Shown: positions 1 to 6,612 of the stretch, one piece after another
Position numbering within the stretch: the first letter of the stretch is position 1
Layout: every line of letters starts with the position of its first letter
Translations under genes and position numbers: made by a program
Notes under the pieces: generated by a model
The model's database searches: none
Seen by the model: the letters and a program-made list of their open reading frames with translations, nothing else
Told to the model about the DNA's origin: nothing
Source: Collinsella aerofaciens
Lineage (GTDB): Bacteria; Actinomycetota; Coriobacteriia; Coriobacteriales; Coriobacteriaceae
DNA length: 11,334 nucleotides
Assembly (NCBI GenBank): GCA_008671285.1
Contig: RPYR01000194.1
Location: 1-11,334, forward strand
Direction of reading: 5' to 3'

Positions 1-135
1 AGCCCAGGTCGTGCGGTTGCCGTGCGCTGATGGCTGCGAGGGACGGGAAACCCCATATAACGTGTAAACTATGAAAGCAATTTTCGTTTATTCGCGCGGG
101 CGGGCACTGGCTCCCCGCCAACAAGAGGGGATACC

Positions 136-1734
136 ATGGATCAAAAGGCTTCCGCAAAGGTCCTCGTACTCGACTTTGGTGCGCAGTACGGTCAGCTCAT
201 TGCCCGTCGCGTCCGCGACCTCAACGTGTATTCCGAGATTGTGCCCTGCGACATCTCGGCCGATGAGATTCGCGAGATGAACGCCTCTGCGCTCATCCTT
301 TCCGGCGGCCCGGCCTCTGTGTACGCCGAGGACGCTCCGTCCATCGATCCTGCCATCTTTGACCTGGGCCTTCCCGTTCTGGGCTTTTGCTATGGCCATC
401 AGATCACGGCTGTGACGCTCGGCGGCAAGGTCGGCCACTCCGAGGTGGGCGAGTACGGCCGCGCAACCATCACGCGCACGGCAGACGCCAAGCTCTTCAA
501 CTCCACGCCCATGGAGCAGACCGTGTGGATGAGCCATCGCGACGCCGTTTCCGAGGTGCCCGAGGGCTTTACCGTTACCGCCAGCACCGACGTGTGCCCG
601 GTTGCTGCCATGGAGTGCGTCGAGCGCAAGATTTTCACCACGCAGTTCCACCCCGAGGTCAAGCACTCCGAGTACGGTCAGCAGCTGCTGAGCAACTTCC
701 TGTTTGAGATCTGCGGCCTGGAGCCCAACTGGAGCATGGACAACCTGGTCGAGACCATGACGGCCGAGTTCCGCGAGAAGGTCGGCGACGACCGCGTGAT
801 TCTTGCCCTGTCCGGTGGCGTCGACTCCTCCGTCGTGGCTGCGCTGGGCGCCCGCGCCGTGGGCAAGCAGATGACCTGCGTGTTCATCAACCACGGCCTG
901 CTGCGCAAGGGCGAGCCCGAGCAGGTGGAGGAGGTCTTCACCAAGCAGTTCGATGTCGACTTTATCCACGTCCACGCCGAGGACCGTTATGCCGAGCTTT
1001 TGGCCGGCGTGACCGAGCCCGAGGAGAAGCGCCGCATCATCGGTACGCAGTTCTGGAAAGAGTTCTTCGCCGTGGCGCAGCAGCTCGAGACCGATGGCAA
1101 GCCGGTCAAGTACCTGGCTCAGGGCACCATCTACCCCGACATCATCGAGTCCGGCGCTCGCAAGACGGGCGGCAAGACGGCCACCATCAAGAGCCATCAC
1201 AACCTGATCCCGTTCCCCGAGGGCGTGCACTTCGACCTTATCGAGCCGCTCGACCACTTCTTTAAGGACGAGGTCCGCGCGCTTGGCCTGGCACTGGGCC
1301 TGCCGGCTCACATCGTGTTCCGTCAGCCTTTCCCGGGCCCGGGTCTGGCCATCCGCGTCATCGGTGCGGTCGACAAGGAGAAGCTCGAGATCCTCAAGAG
1401 CGCCGACGCTATCGTGCGCGAGGAGCTTGACGCCTACAACCAGCGTCTGTTTGAGCAGACCGGCGAGCGCAACTCCGAGCACAGCTGCTGGCAGTATTTC
1501 GCGGTCCTGCCCGACATCAAGTCCGTTGGCGTTATGGGCGACGAGCGCACCTACCAGCGCCCGATCATCCTGCGCGCCGTCGAGTCCAGCGATGCTATGA
1601 CCGCCGACTGGGCCAAGCTGCCCTACGACGTGCTGGCCCGCATCTCCGGCCGCATCGTTGCCGAGGTCCCCGGCGCCAACCGCGTCTGCTACGACATCAC
1701 GTCTAAGCCGCCCGCGACCATCGAGTGGGAGTAA
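136..1734 (+). CDS. guaA: GMP synthase (glutamine-hydrolysing)
   Basis: GMP synthase converts XMP, ATP and glutamine to GMP in the cytosol, the last step of guanine nucleotide synthesis. The 532-residue protein has the full family architecture. The N-terminal class I glutamine amidotransferase carries nucleophile Cys85 in GFCYGHQ and the His172/Glu174 pair in QFHPEV. The ATP-pyrophosphatase domain has the PP-loop SGGVDSS at residues 226-232. The C-terminal dimerisation domain contains the FPGPGL motif and ends in KPPATIEWE, as usual for the family. The ATG at 136 is preceded by a GAGGGG ribosome site about 6 bases upstream, and the protein begins directly with the family's usual N-terminus. 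Upstream, TATAAC at 56-61 could be a -10 box, but I see no convincing -35. The gene is monocistronic in this window, with a terminator just after it. Nothing is truncated; identification is essentially certain. Confidence 0.98.
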   Translation: MDQKASAKVLVLDFGAQYGQLIARRVRDLNVYSEIVPCDISADEIREMNASALILSGGPASVYAEDAPSIDPAIFDLGLPVLGFCYGHQITAVTLGGKVGHSEVGEYGRATITRTADAKLFNSTPMEQTVWMSHRDAVSEVPEGFTVTASTDVCPVAAMECVERKIFTTQFHPEVKHSEYGQQLLSNFLFEICGLEPNWSMDNLVETMTAEFREKVGDDRVILALSGGVDSSVVAALGARAVGKQMTCVFINHGLLRKGEPEQVEEVFTKQFDVDFIHVHAEDRYAELLAGVTEPEEKRRIIGTQFWKEFFAVAQQLETDGKPVKYLAQGTIYPDIIESGARKTGGKTATIKSHHNLIPFPEGVHFDLIEPLDHFFKDEVRALGLALGLPAHIVFRQPFPGPGLAIRVIGAVDKEKLEILKSADAIVREELDAYNQRLFEQTGERNSEHSCWQYFAVLPDIKSVGVMGDERTYQRPIILRAVESSDAMTADWAKLPYDVLARISGRIVAEVPGANRVCYDITSKPPATIEWE

Positions 1735-1752
1735 ACGATATTCGTTGATTTC

Positions 1753-1795
1753 AAGCCTCTGGCCTGCGAAAACAGGTCGGGGGCTTCTTATTTTG
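1753..1795 (+). terminator. Rho-independent terminator of guaA
   Basis: A 14-bp stem pairs 1753-1766 with 1773-1786. Three of the pairs are G-U wobbles in RNA. The 6-base loop is CGAAAA, and the stem is followed by a T-rich tract (CTTATTTTG). It lies 18 bases after the guaA stop codon on the same strand, so it should end the guaA transcript. Confidence 0.85.
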
Positions 1796-1829
1796 CAACC
1801 TCTGTGCAACCTTTGCGGTTTCGCGCCCC

Positions 1830-1856
1830 GTGAACAGGGGACGTAGCACTGTTCAC
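1830..1856. repeat. Short inverted repeat, possible dispersed REP-like element
   Basis: GTGAACAG at 1830-1837 is the perfect reverse complement of CTGTTCAC at 1849-1856, separated by 11 bases. There is no T-run next to it, and guaA already has a terminator, so it is unlikely to be a second terminator. The form, a small intergenic palindrome outside any gene, fits a dispersed repeat or a protein-binding site. I cannot check copy number from one window. Confidence 0.5.
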
Positions 1857-1991
1857 GTCTGGGCCCATGTCGGCACCGATCAATGCCCGCGCTGCTTCTG
1901 CTTGCGCTTCAGCTTCCGCTGCTCGAAGCACGTCGTCCGGGATTCCTCGCCAGAGGAGAACTGACCGTTCCTTGCGAAACCGCGAGACCAG

Positions 1992-2160
1992 CTATATCCG
2001 CTTGCTGCGGGCTTGCTTGAGCCAGTTCCTCTTGAAAGAGCCTATACCTCCGAAGAGCTTGTTGTACGTCTCACCGTTCTCCTTGGCCTCGTACTTGACC
2101 AAGGCAAGTTCGATAGTGTAGAGGTAATCCGCCACTTGCTCGAGGCGGTAGTCGGTCATC
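1992..2160 (-). CDS. Hypothetical 55-residue reading frame, probably a gene remnant
   Basis: Reading leftward from the ATG at 2160, the frame gives a 55-residue product beginning MTDYRLEQVADYLYT and ending QARSKRI. The amino-acid mix is natural (aromatics, balanced charges) and third codon positions are GC-rich, unlike typical shadow frames, so it is probably real coding sequence or the tail of a larger gene. The same frame is open upstream to 2462, but from about 2196 it runs antisense to the nucleosidase remnant, so that part is unlikely to be genuine. No ribosome site precedes the ATG. Past the TAG stop at 1992 the frame stays open to about 1793, with a plausible segment beginning IPDDVLRAAEAEA, so the stop may itself be a mutation. 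I do not recognise a family. An expressed small protein is possible but not supported. Confidence 0.3.
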
Positions 2161-2195
2161 GAGGTCTTGCGACGTCGGACGACCCCTTTTGAGAG

Positions 2196-2281
2196 GGCCT
2201 TGCCCACCGAGTCGTCTCGCCCGCGGAACAGAAGGAGCGCATCCTCGCGACCTTCAGCGACCTGTGCTGCGAGATGGAGGG
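2196..2281 (+). pseudogene. mtnN: Remnant of MTA/SAH nucleosidase
   Basis: This frame translates to a piece reading VVSPAEQKERILATF then SDLCCEMEGCTIAQ (2211-2281). It matches the characteristic C-terminal part of 5'-methylthioadenosine/S-adenosylhomocysteine nucleosidases, where a FxSSxEKKxxI stretch is followed by the substrate-binding VEMEGAAIAQ motif. Only about 25-30 residues survive. The frame is closed by a stop at 2190-2192 upstream, and downstream of IAQ the expected conserved VPFVxxRxISD segment is missing, so no functional enzyme can be made. An intact copy presumably exists elsewhere in the genome (inference). It probably marks a past recombination or deletion next to guaA. The match is from memory of the family, not an alignment. 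Confidence 0.65.
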
Positions 2282-2446
2282 CTGCACCATCGCGCAGGGC
2301 CCTTTCCAAAGCGAAGTGTCGAGCCGAAGTGTTGAGCGTCGGCCCTGAATGTTCAATGGCCGTTGTTTTCTGCCCCTCAAGTGGTGAACTTCTCCTCGGG
2401 GCTGTTGATTCCCCCACGCGCCCCCTTCCGTTCTCTGTGTTCCCCT

Positions 2447-2452
2447 TATACT
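2447..2452 (+). promoter_or_regulatory. Candidate -10 element of the PTS regulator gene
   Basis: TATACT differs from the TATAAT consensus at one base and lies 24 bases before the regulator's ATG, which would start transcription around 2459 and leave a very short leader. The matching -35 is weak (TTCCGT at 2426-2431, spacer 15), so an activator or a different start site is possible. No TGGCAC-N5-TTGC sigma-54 element is visible. Confidence 0.4.
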
Positions 2453-2468
2453 CCTTGTACAAGGAGGT
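2451..2468 (+). promoter_or_regulatory. Perfect 16-bp palindrome overlapping the ribosome binding site
   Basis: CTCCTTGTACAAGGAG at 2451-2466 is a perfect palindrome, and its right half is part of the consensus Shine-Dalgarno AAGGAGGT (2461-2468). The ATG at 2477 lies 8 bases further on, which fixes the regulator's start. On DNA the palindrome could be an operator overlapping the -10 and start site. On RNA it could fold to a 6-bp stem with a GUAC loop that hides the Shine-Dalgarno. The palindrome is certain; either function is inference. Confidence 0.55.
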
Positions 2469-2476
2469 AAGAAGTC

Positions 2477-5218
2477 ATGGACAAGACCGCACAGGACAGC
2501 TTGGCAAAGAAGCCCGTCGACATGAGGGACAGGATTCTCGAGCATCTCGAGGCCCTCACCTCTGCCGTCTCGCTCGACGACCTTGCCCGTCTGTCCACCT
2601 CCGACATCGCCGAGACGCTCATCATCTCCAGGAGTCTGGCGAGCCAGTACCTCAACGACCTTGTTCGCGCCGGCCTTGTGGTTAAGGTGGCGGGCAGGCC
2701 TGTCCGTTATTTTCATCGCCGCGCGTTCCAGAAGCGTTTTCAGGTAAAGCTCTCTGCAAGCGAGTACGCCTCGCTCGCCGACCTCATCCAGGCGACGGGA
2801 ATCGCCGATCACCGTGACTTCGCGCGTGCCGTGGGCTTCGACCTGAGCCTCAGCTCCGTTGTCGAGCAGTGCAAGGCTGCGGTTCAGTACCCTCCGTTTG
2901 GCCTACCCATCCTCTTGAGCGGCGGCGTGGGTGTCGGTAAGTCTTTCCTTTCTCGCCTTGTGTACGAGTACGGCAAGAACCAGGGCTTGCTGTCCCGCGA
3001 CTCCTCCTATGTGCGCATCGACTGCGCCGGGGTCCCGGACGCCGCCTCGTTCAACGGGCTTCTTGACGAGTCGATCGCGAAATCGCGCGGGGGTGTGGTT
3101 TTTGTCAACGGCATCGAGGCACTCTCTCCCTCTGCGATGGAGCACTGCCTTGCGACGGCCCTCGGGCTCGATGCCTCCCAGGATGCGCCGCGCGCTCGCC
3201 TCGTTCTTTCGACGACGCTTTCCGCCGATGATCTGAAGGTTTCCTCGGCCTACAGCAAAATGCCCATCTGTGCCCGTGTCCCCTCACTCAAGGAGCGGAC
3301 CCCCGAGGAGCGCGAGGATCTCATCTTGAGCTTCCTGCGCAGCGAGGGGTGCCGAATCGGTTCTGATGTGAAGATCAGCCGCGGCGCATACCGTTGCCTC
3401 GTGAACGCGGACTTTTCCGATAACATCGCCGGCTTGCGCGCCTGCGTGACGAACTGCTGCGCCAAAGCGTTCCTCAATCGCGAGGGCGACTACGTCGTCG
3501 TTCGCCCGTATCTTCTTCCCAGCGGGCTCCTCTCCTCCGCGCAGATCGATCAACAGCCCGACGATGGCGTTCTGATCGACGCGTCCCTGGATGCCGCCGA
3601 GAGCACAGGGCCGGTCGAGCAGGCGCTCGATGCCCTGTGCTCTCTCGATGAGCGATTCTGCGCCGGGGAGCTCTCTGTCTCCGAGCTCGTCTCGCAAGCT
3701 GTCTCCGCTGTGCGCGGCGTTGAGGATCACTTGATCTTCGGCCGCGGCGTTACCTCCTCGAGGTCGCGCGCCTTCGAGCGCATCGTGGGCGCGGTCCTTG
3801 CCGACGCAGGCTCTTCTTATGGCATCGAGCTTTCGAGGAAGGTCGCTTTTCTGCTGGCCCAGGAGATTTGCCTGCAGTTGTGGCCGGGCATCGGCCTGGC
3901 TAAGCGAAAGTCTGCCTGTGCGGAGCAAATCTCCCATCTCCTCGGTGCCGTGACCTCCGAATTACCGTTTGCCTCGAGCGTCTCCGATCAGGTCGCCGCA
4001 GACGTGGAAGGGGCGCTGGGAATCTCGCTCGATCACTTCACGAAGACGCTTCTGACGCTGTGCGTCGCATCGGAGTCTCGCGACGCGAAGGCCCTTCGGA
4101 CGCTCTGCGTCATCTTGTCCCACGGCTACTCAACGGCGACGAGCATCGCCGACGCGGCGAACCGTATGCTCGGCATGCATGTGTACGAGGCGGTCGACAT
4201 GCCCTACGACCAGCAGCTGAAGGACATCGTCGGTCCGCTCCAGCGCCTCGTCGACCGCCATTCCTACTGCACCGGGGTCGTGTTCCTCGTCGACATGGGC
4301 TCCTTGGAGGAGGCCTATAAGGCCCTCGAGAACGTTACCGACTCCACTATCGGCGTGGTGAACAACGTCTCTACCGGTCTTGCGCTCGAGATCGGGGTCG
4401 GGCTGCTCGGCGGCAAGTCCATCGCCGAGGTTCTTGGCGATGCGACCGCCGCGTGCGTGACGCACTGCAAGGTGATCGAGCGCATCAACCGTGAGGACGC
4501 CATCGTCTTCTGCTCCGAGTCCGGGGTCGACGCCGCGGAGAGGATACGCCAGCTCGTCTCGCAGAGCCTCCCGCGCACCATAGGCGCGCGCCTGCTCACG
4601 AGGCCCTTCAAGCAGCTTGTCGCGAACGGGTCGAACGACGCCGTTTTCTCCGAGCACCGCGTCTGCGCCGTCATCGGCACGGGAGACCCCGGGGTCGCCT
4701 CCATCCCCTTCGTCGCCCTCGAGGACATCATGTCGACGGCGTCCGCCTCTAAGGTCGATGCCGTGTTCGGCAGGTGGCTTGACGCTTCCGAGCTCTCTTC
4801 TTTCCACGAGAAGCTGCTCTCGAACATGACGCTGCAGAACGTCATCCGCTCCATCACCATCCTCGACCCGGAGCGGCTATTCCACGAGATCGAGAGCGCC
4901 GTGCACGAGCTTCAGCGCAGGACAGGCGAGAAGATCGGCAGCAACGCCATCATTGGGCTCTACGTCCACCTCTGCTGTCTCGTCGAGCGCCTTGTTACCA
5001 GAAACCCCATTGAGACCTACGTTGGCCAGGACCGCTTCGAGGAGGAGCGTGCCGATTTCATCGAGTCCTTCAGGCAGAGCTTCTCGAGCATCTCGACGCG
5101 CTATCGCGTAGAGGTTCCCGTAAGCGAGATCGCATATGTCTTCGACTACATAAGCGTGAGCGCCGCCCCGGCGCGAGAAGAGCGCCTCGGCTCCTCGGAC
5201 CTCCTGCTCGACGAGTGA
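2477..5218 (+). CDS. LevR-type PTS transcriptional regulator (wHTH-AAA+-PRD-EIIA-EIIB-PRD), AAA+ module degenerate
   Basis: This 913-residue cytosolic regulator probably controls the adjacent PTS operon in response to PTS phosphorylation. The order is: winged HTH (about 15-90), AAA+ module (about 115-350), PRD1 (about 370-465), mannose-type EIIA domain (about 540-670) with His549 in SHGYSTATS, a GatB-like EIIB region (about 675-750), and C-terminal PRD2 with His831 in YVHLCCLVERL. His549 and His831 correspond to the LevR sites phosphorylated by HPr (activating) and by the cognate EIIB (inhibiting). Length and order match the LevR/ManR family. Oddly, Walker A is intact (GGVGVGKS, 149-156), but Walker B reads VVFVNGIE (Asn211-Gly212 instead of Asp-Glu), the GAFTGA loop is absent, and the arginine-finger region reads YSKMP. 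It should therefore not activate sigma-54 polymerase by the normal route. The start is fixed by a consensus Shine-Dalgarno. Family call is firm; the target is inferred from adjacency. Confidence 0.9.
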   Translation: MDKTAQDSLAKKPVDMRDRILEHLEALTSAVSLDDLARLSTSDIAETLIISRSLASQYLNDLVRAGLVVKVAGRPVRYFHRRAFQKRFQVKLSASEYASLADLIQATGIADHRDFARAVGFDLSLSSVVEQCKAAVQYPPFGLPILLSGGVGVGKSFLSRLVYEYGKNQGLLSRDSSYVRIDCAGVPDAASFNGLLDESIAKSRGGVVFVNGIEALSPSAMEHCLATALGLDASQDAPRARLVLSTTLSADDLKVSSAYSKMPICARVPSLKERTPEEREDLILSFLRSEGCRIGSDVKISRGAYRCLVNADFSDNIAGLRACVTNCCAKAFLNREGDYVVVRPYLLPSGLLSSAQIDQQPDDGVLIDASLDAAESTGPVEQALDALCSLDERFCAGELSVSELVSQAVSAVRGVEDHLIFGRGVTSSRSRAFERIVGAVLADAGSSYGIELSRKVAFLLAQEICLQLWPGIGLAKRKSACAEQISHLLGAVTSELPFASSVSDQVAADVEGALGISLDHFTKTLLTLCVASESRDAKALRTLCVILSHGYSTATSIADAANRMLGMHVYEAVDMPYDQQLKDIVGPLQRLVDRHSYCTGVVFLVDMGSLEEAYKALENVTDSTIGVVNNVSTGLALEIGVGLLGGKSIAEVLGDATAACVTHCKVIERINREDAIVFCSESGVDAAERIRQLVSQSLPRTIGARLLTRPFKQLVANGSNDAVFSEHRVCAVIGTGDPGVASIPFVALEDIMSTASASKVDAVFGRWLDASELSSFHEKLLSNMTLQNVIRSITILDPERLFHEIESAVHELQRRTGEKIGSNAIIGLYVHLCCLVERLVTRNPIETYVGQDRFEEERADFIESFRQSFSSISTRYRVEVPVSEIAYVFDYISVSAAPAREERLGSSDLLLDE

Positions 5219-5273
5219 CCTTCCCCGCGCCGCCGCAAGCTGACTGCGCGTCCTCAATAATCCGATAACCCCT

Positions 5274-5305
5274 TGCCCGGCGCGAATCCGGATAGCGCCG
5301 AGGCA
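5274..5305 (+). promoter_or_regulatory. Interrupted inverted repeat upstream of the PTS operon, candidate operator
   Basis: TGCCCGGCGC (5274-5283) pairs with GCGCCG (5295-5300) and, after one extra A, GGCA (5302-5305). This is a 10-bp dyad with one bulge around an 11-base spacer, and the spacer contains the perfect palindrome ATCCGGAT (5286-5293). No T-run follows, so it is not a terminator. It lies 36 bases before the EIIB start, the expected place for an operator or an RNA antiterminator target. A weak -10-like TAAAAC sits at 5316-5321. No -24/-12 sigma-54 element is visible in this 123-base gap. The role is inferred. Confidence 0.45.
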
Positions 5306-5341
5306 GTACCGAACGTAAAACTTCATTTGATAGGAGCAAAC

Positions 5342-5815
5342 ATGAGTGTTGTTATGGCACGAATCGACAATCGCCTGCTTCACGGCATCATCGTGACGCA
5401 GTGGGCCCCGGTGTCGGGCGCGACCCGAGTCATGGTCATCGACGACAAGGTCGCCGGCGACGAGGTCCTGAAGTCCACTATGAGGATGGCGCGCCCCGCG
5501 GGCATGGCCGTCTCGATCATCTCCGAGCAGACCGCGCTCAAGAACTTCGCGGCGGGCAAGTACGACCGCGAGAAGGTCTTTGTCATCGCCAAGGAGCCCG
5601 AGACGATCCTTCACCTGGTCGAGTCGGGCATCGAGCTCCCGTCGCTGATCGTCGGCGGCTCGCTCGTCAAGGAGGGCGGCGTCCAGCTCACCCAGCGCGC
5701 CTATGCCTCCGCCGAGAACGTCCAGAGCTACAAGGCGCTCATCGCCCGCGGCGTCAAGGTGACGGCACAGTTCGTGCCCGCCGACAAGCCCGTCTCCGTC
5801 GCCGACCTCATCTAA
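5342..5815 (+). CDS. PTS mannose/fructose/sorbose family EIIB component
   Basis: This cytosolic phosphocarrier passes phosphate from EIIA to the sugar during EIIC/EIID transport. The 157-residue protein has the typical mannose-family IIB N-terminus, ARIDNRLLHGIIVTQW, with the phosphorylated histidine at His14. Length agrees with single-domain IIB proteins (about 155-165 residues). An in-frame ATG at 5273 would add 23 residues, but the ATG at 5342 has a GGAG ribosome site 7 bases upstream and starts exactly where the family does, so I chose it. It is the first gene of the operon, and its stop codon overlaps the next gene's ribosome site. In LevR systems the EIIB also phosphorylates the regulator's C-terminal PRD to shut the operon down without sugar, so it is the likely partner of His831 in the upstream regulator (inference). 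The sugar cannot be read from the sequence; fructose, mannose and sorbose types look alike. Confidence 0.95.
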   Translation: MSVVMARIDNRLLHGIIVTQWAPVSGATRVMVIDDKVAGDEVLKSTMRMARPAGMAVSIISEQTALKNFAAGKYDREKVFVIAKEPETILHLVESGIELPSLIVGGSLVKEGGVQLTQRAYASAENVQSYKALIARGVKVTAQFVPADKPVSVADLI

Positions 5816-5824
5816 GGAGGGATC

Positions 5825-6610
5825 ATGGTCAACTTCACTATCCTGCAGGTCGTCCTTTTGACCCTGCTGGCCTTCATCAAGCACGTGGACTACTACGGCA
5901 TCCCGATGATCTTCGTCAACTATGCCGTCTTCTGGGGCCTTATCACCGGCGTCGTCATGGGCGACTGGCAGACCGGCCTCGTCATCGGCGGCACCATCCA
6001 GCTCATGCAGCTCGGCGTCGCGGGCTTCGGCGGCTCGTCGATTCCCGACTACGGCACGATGGCCATCATCGCCACCGCCTACGGCGTGACCCTGGGCGCG
6101 GACACGGGCCTCGCCATCGGCCTGCCGGTCGGCATGCTCGGCATCCAGCTCGACGTCATCGTCAAGATCCTCAACGGCTTCGTCGTCGAGAAGTCCCAGA
6201 AGTTCTGCGACGAGGGCAAGTTCAAGCAGATGAACGCCATCCTGTGGGTCTGCCCCGTGCTCTTCGGCCTGTGCGCCGCCCTGCCCGTCTTTGTCTCCGT
6301 GACCCTCGGCCAGCCCGCCGTCAACTGGCTCCTCGAGGTTATGCCCCAGTGGTTCCTTTCCGGCCTCACCCTCGCCGGCAAGATGCTCCCGGCCGTCGGC
6401 ATCGCGATGCTGCTGCGTTACATGCCCACTGGCAAGTACTTCCAGTACCTGCTCGCCGGCTTCTTCCTCTCGGCCTTCCTGAACGTGCCCATCATCGGCG
6501 CCGCCATCGTCGGCGTTGCCCTCGCGATCGCGTTCTACCAGCGTGCCGAGAGGGACACCGAGCTCGCCGCCCACGCTTCCGCAGACGCCTTCATCGGAGA
6601 GGATGAGTAA
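5825..6610 (+). CDS. PTS mannose/fructose/sorbose family EIIC component
   Basis: This integral membrane subunit forms the sugar channel with EIID. The 261-residue protein is strongly hydrophobic throughout. It opens with a membrane segment at about 4-20, has the conserved family stretch GVVMGDWQTGLVIGGTIQLMQ (around residues 46-66), and continues with further segments rich in Gly, Ala and Leu before a charged cytosolic tail (ERDTELAAH...EDE). Length is normal for the family (about 250-270). The start at 5825 is supported by AAGGAGG at 5814-5820, which overlaps the EIIB stop, so the two genes are probably translationally coupled. EIID follows after 2 bases. The protein looks intact. Subunit type is certain; substrate is not. 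Confidence 0.95.
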   Translation: MVNFTILQVVLLTLLAFIKHVDYYGIPMIFVNYAVFWGLITGVVMGDWQTGLVIGGTIQLMQLGVAGFGGSSIPDYGTMAIIATAYGVTLGADTGLAIGLPVGMLGIQLDVIVKILNGFVVEKSQKFCDEGKFKQMNAILWVCPVLFGLCAALPVFVSVTLGQPAVNWLLEVMPQWFLSGLTLAGKMLPAVGIAMLLRYMPTGKYFQYLLAGFFLSAFLNVPIIGAAIVGVALAIAFYQRAERDTELAAHASADAFIGEDE

Positions 6611-6612
6611 CC

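Larger units (their letters stand above)
1796..2476. other. Intergenic stretch without an intact gene
   Basis: No complete, recognisable gene lies between the guaA terminator and the PTS regulator. The stretch contains an inverted repeat (1830-1856), a reading-frame piece on the minus strand (1992-2160), an MTA/SAH nucleosidase remnant on the plus strand (2196-2281) and the promoter and ribosome site of the regulator (2447-2468). Between 2282 and 2446 I see nothing I can assign. Coding remnants on opposite strands lying back to back suggest a decayed, rearranged insertion hotspot. Confidence 0.6.

Noticed and set aside
88..1809. 573-residue open frame on the minus strand across guaA
   Set aside because: It is antisense to a certain guaA gene. 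The sequence is rich in Leu, Ala, Gly, Asp, His and Val with no recognisable motif, the usual mirror of a GC-rich gene.
5273..5341. Earlier ATG extending EIIB by 23 residues
   Set aside because: The extension lies over the dyad, has no family similarity and no ribosome site. The ATG at 5342 has one and matches the family N-terminus.
5219..5341. Sigma-54 promoter before the PTS operon, expected for a LevR system
   Set aside because: I found no TGGC followed at the right distance by TTGC in the gap, and the regulator lacks the sigma-54 contact motif.
4877..6574. 565-residue minus-strand open frame
   Set aside because: It covers the end of the regulator and the EIIB and EIIC genes in antisense. 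Its repetitive Asp/Gly/Glu/His composition is typical of a shadow frame.
5401..6606. 401-residue plus-strand frame over EIIB and EIIC
   Set aside because: It is very rich in Arg, Pro and His, a frameshifted reading of GC-rich genes. The real genes in other frames have clear family motifs and ribosome sites.
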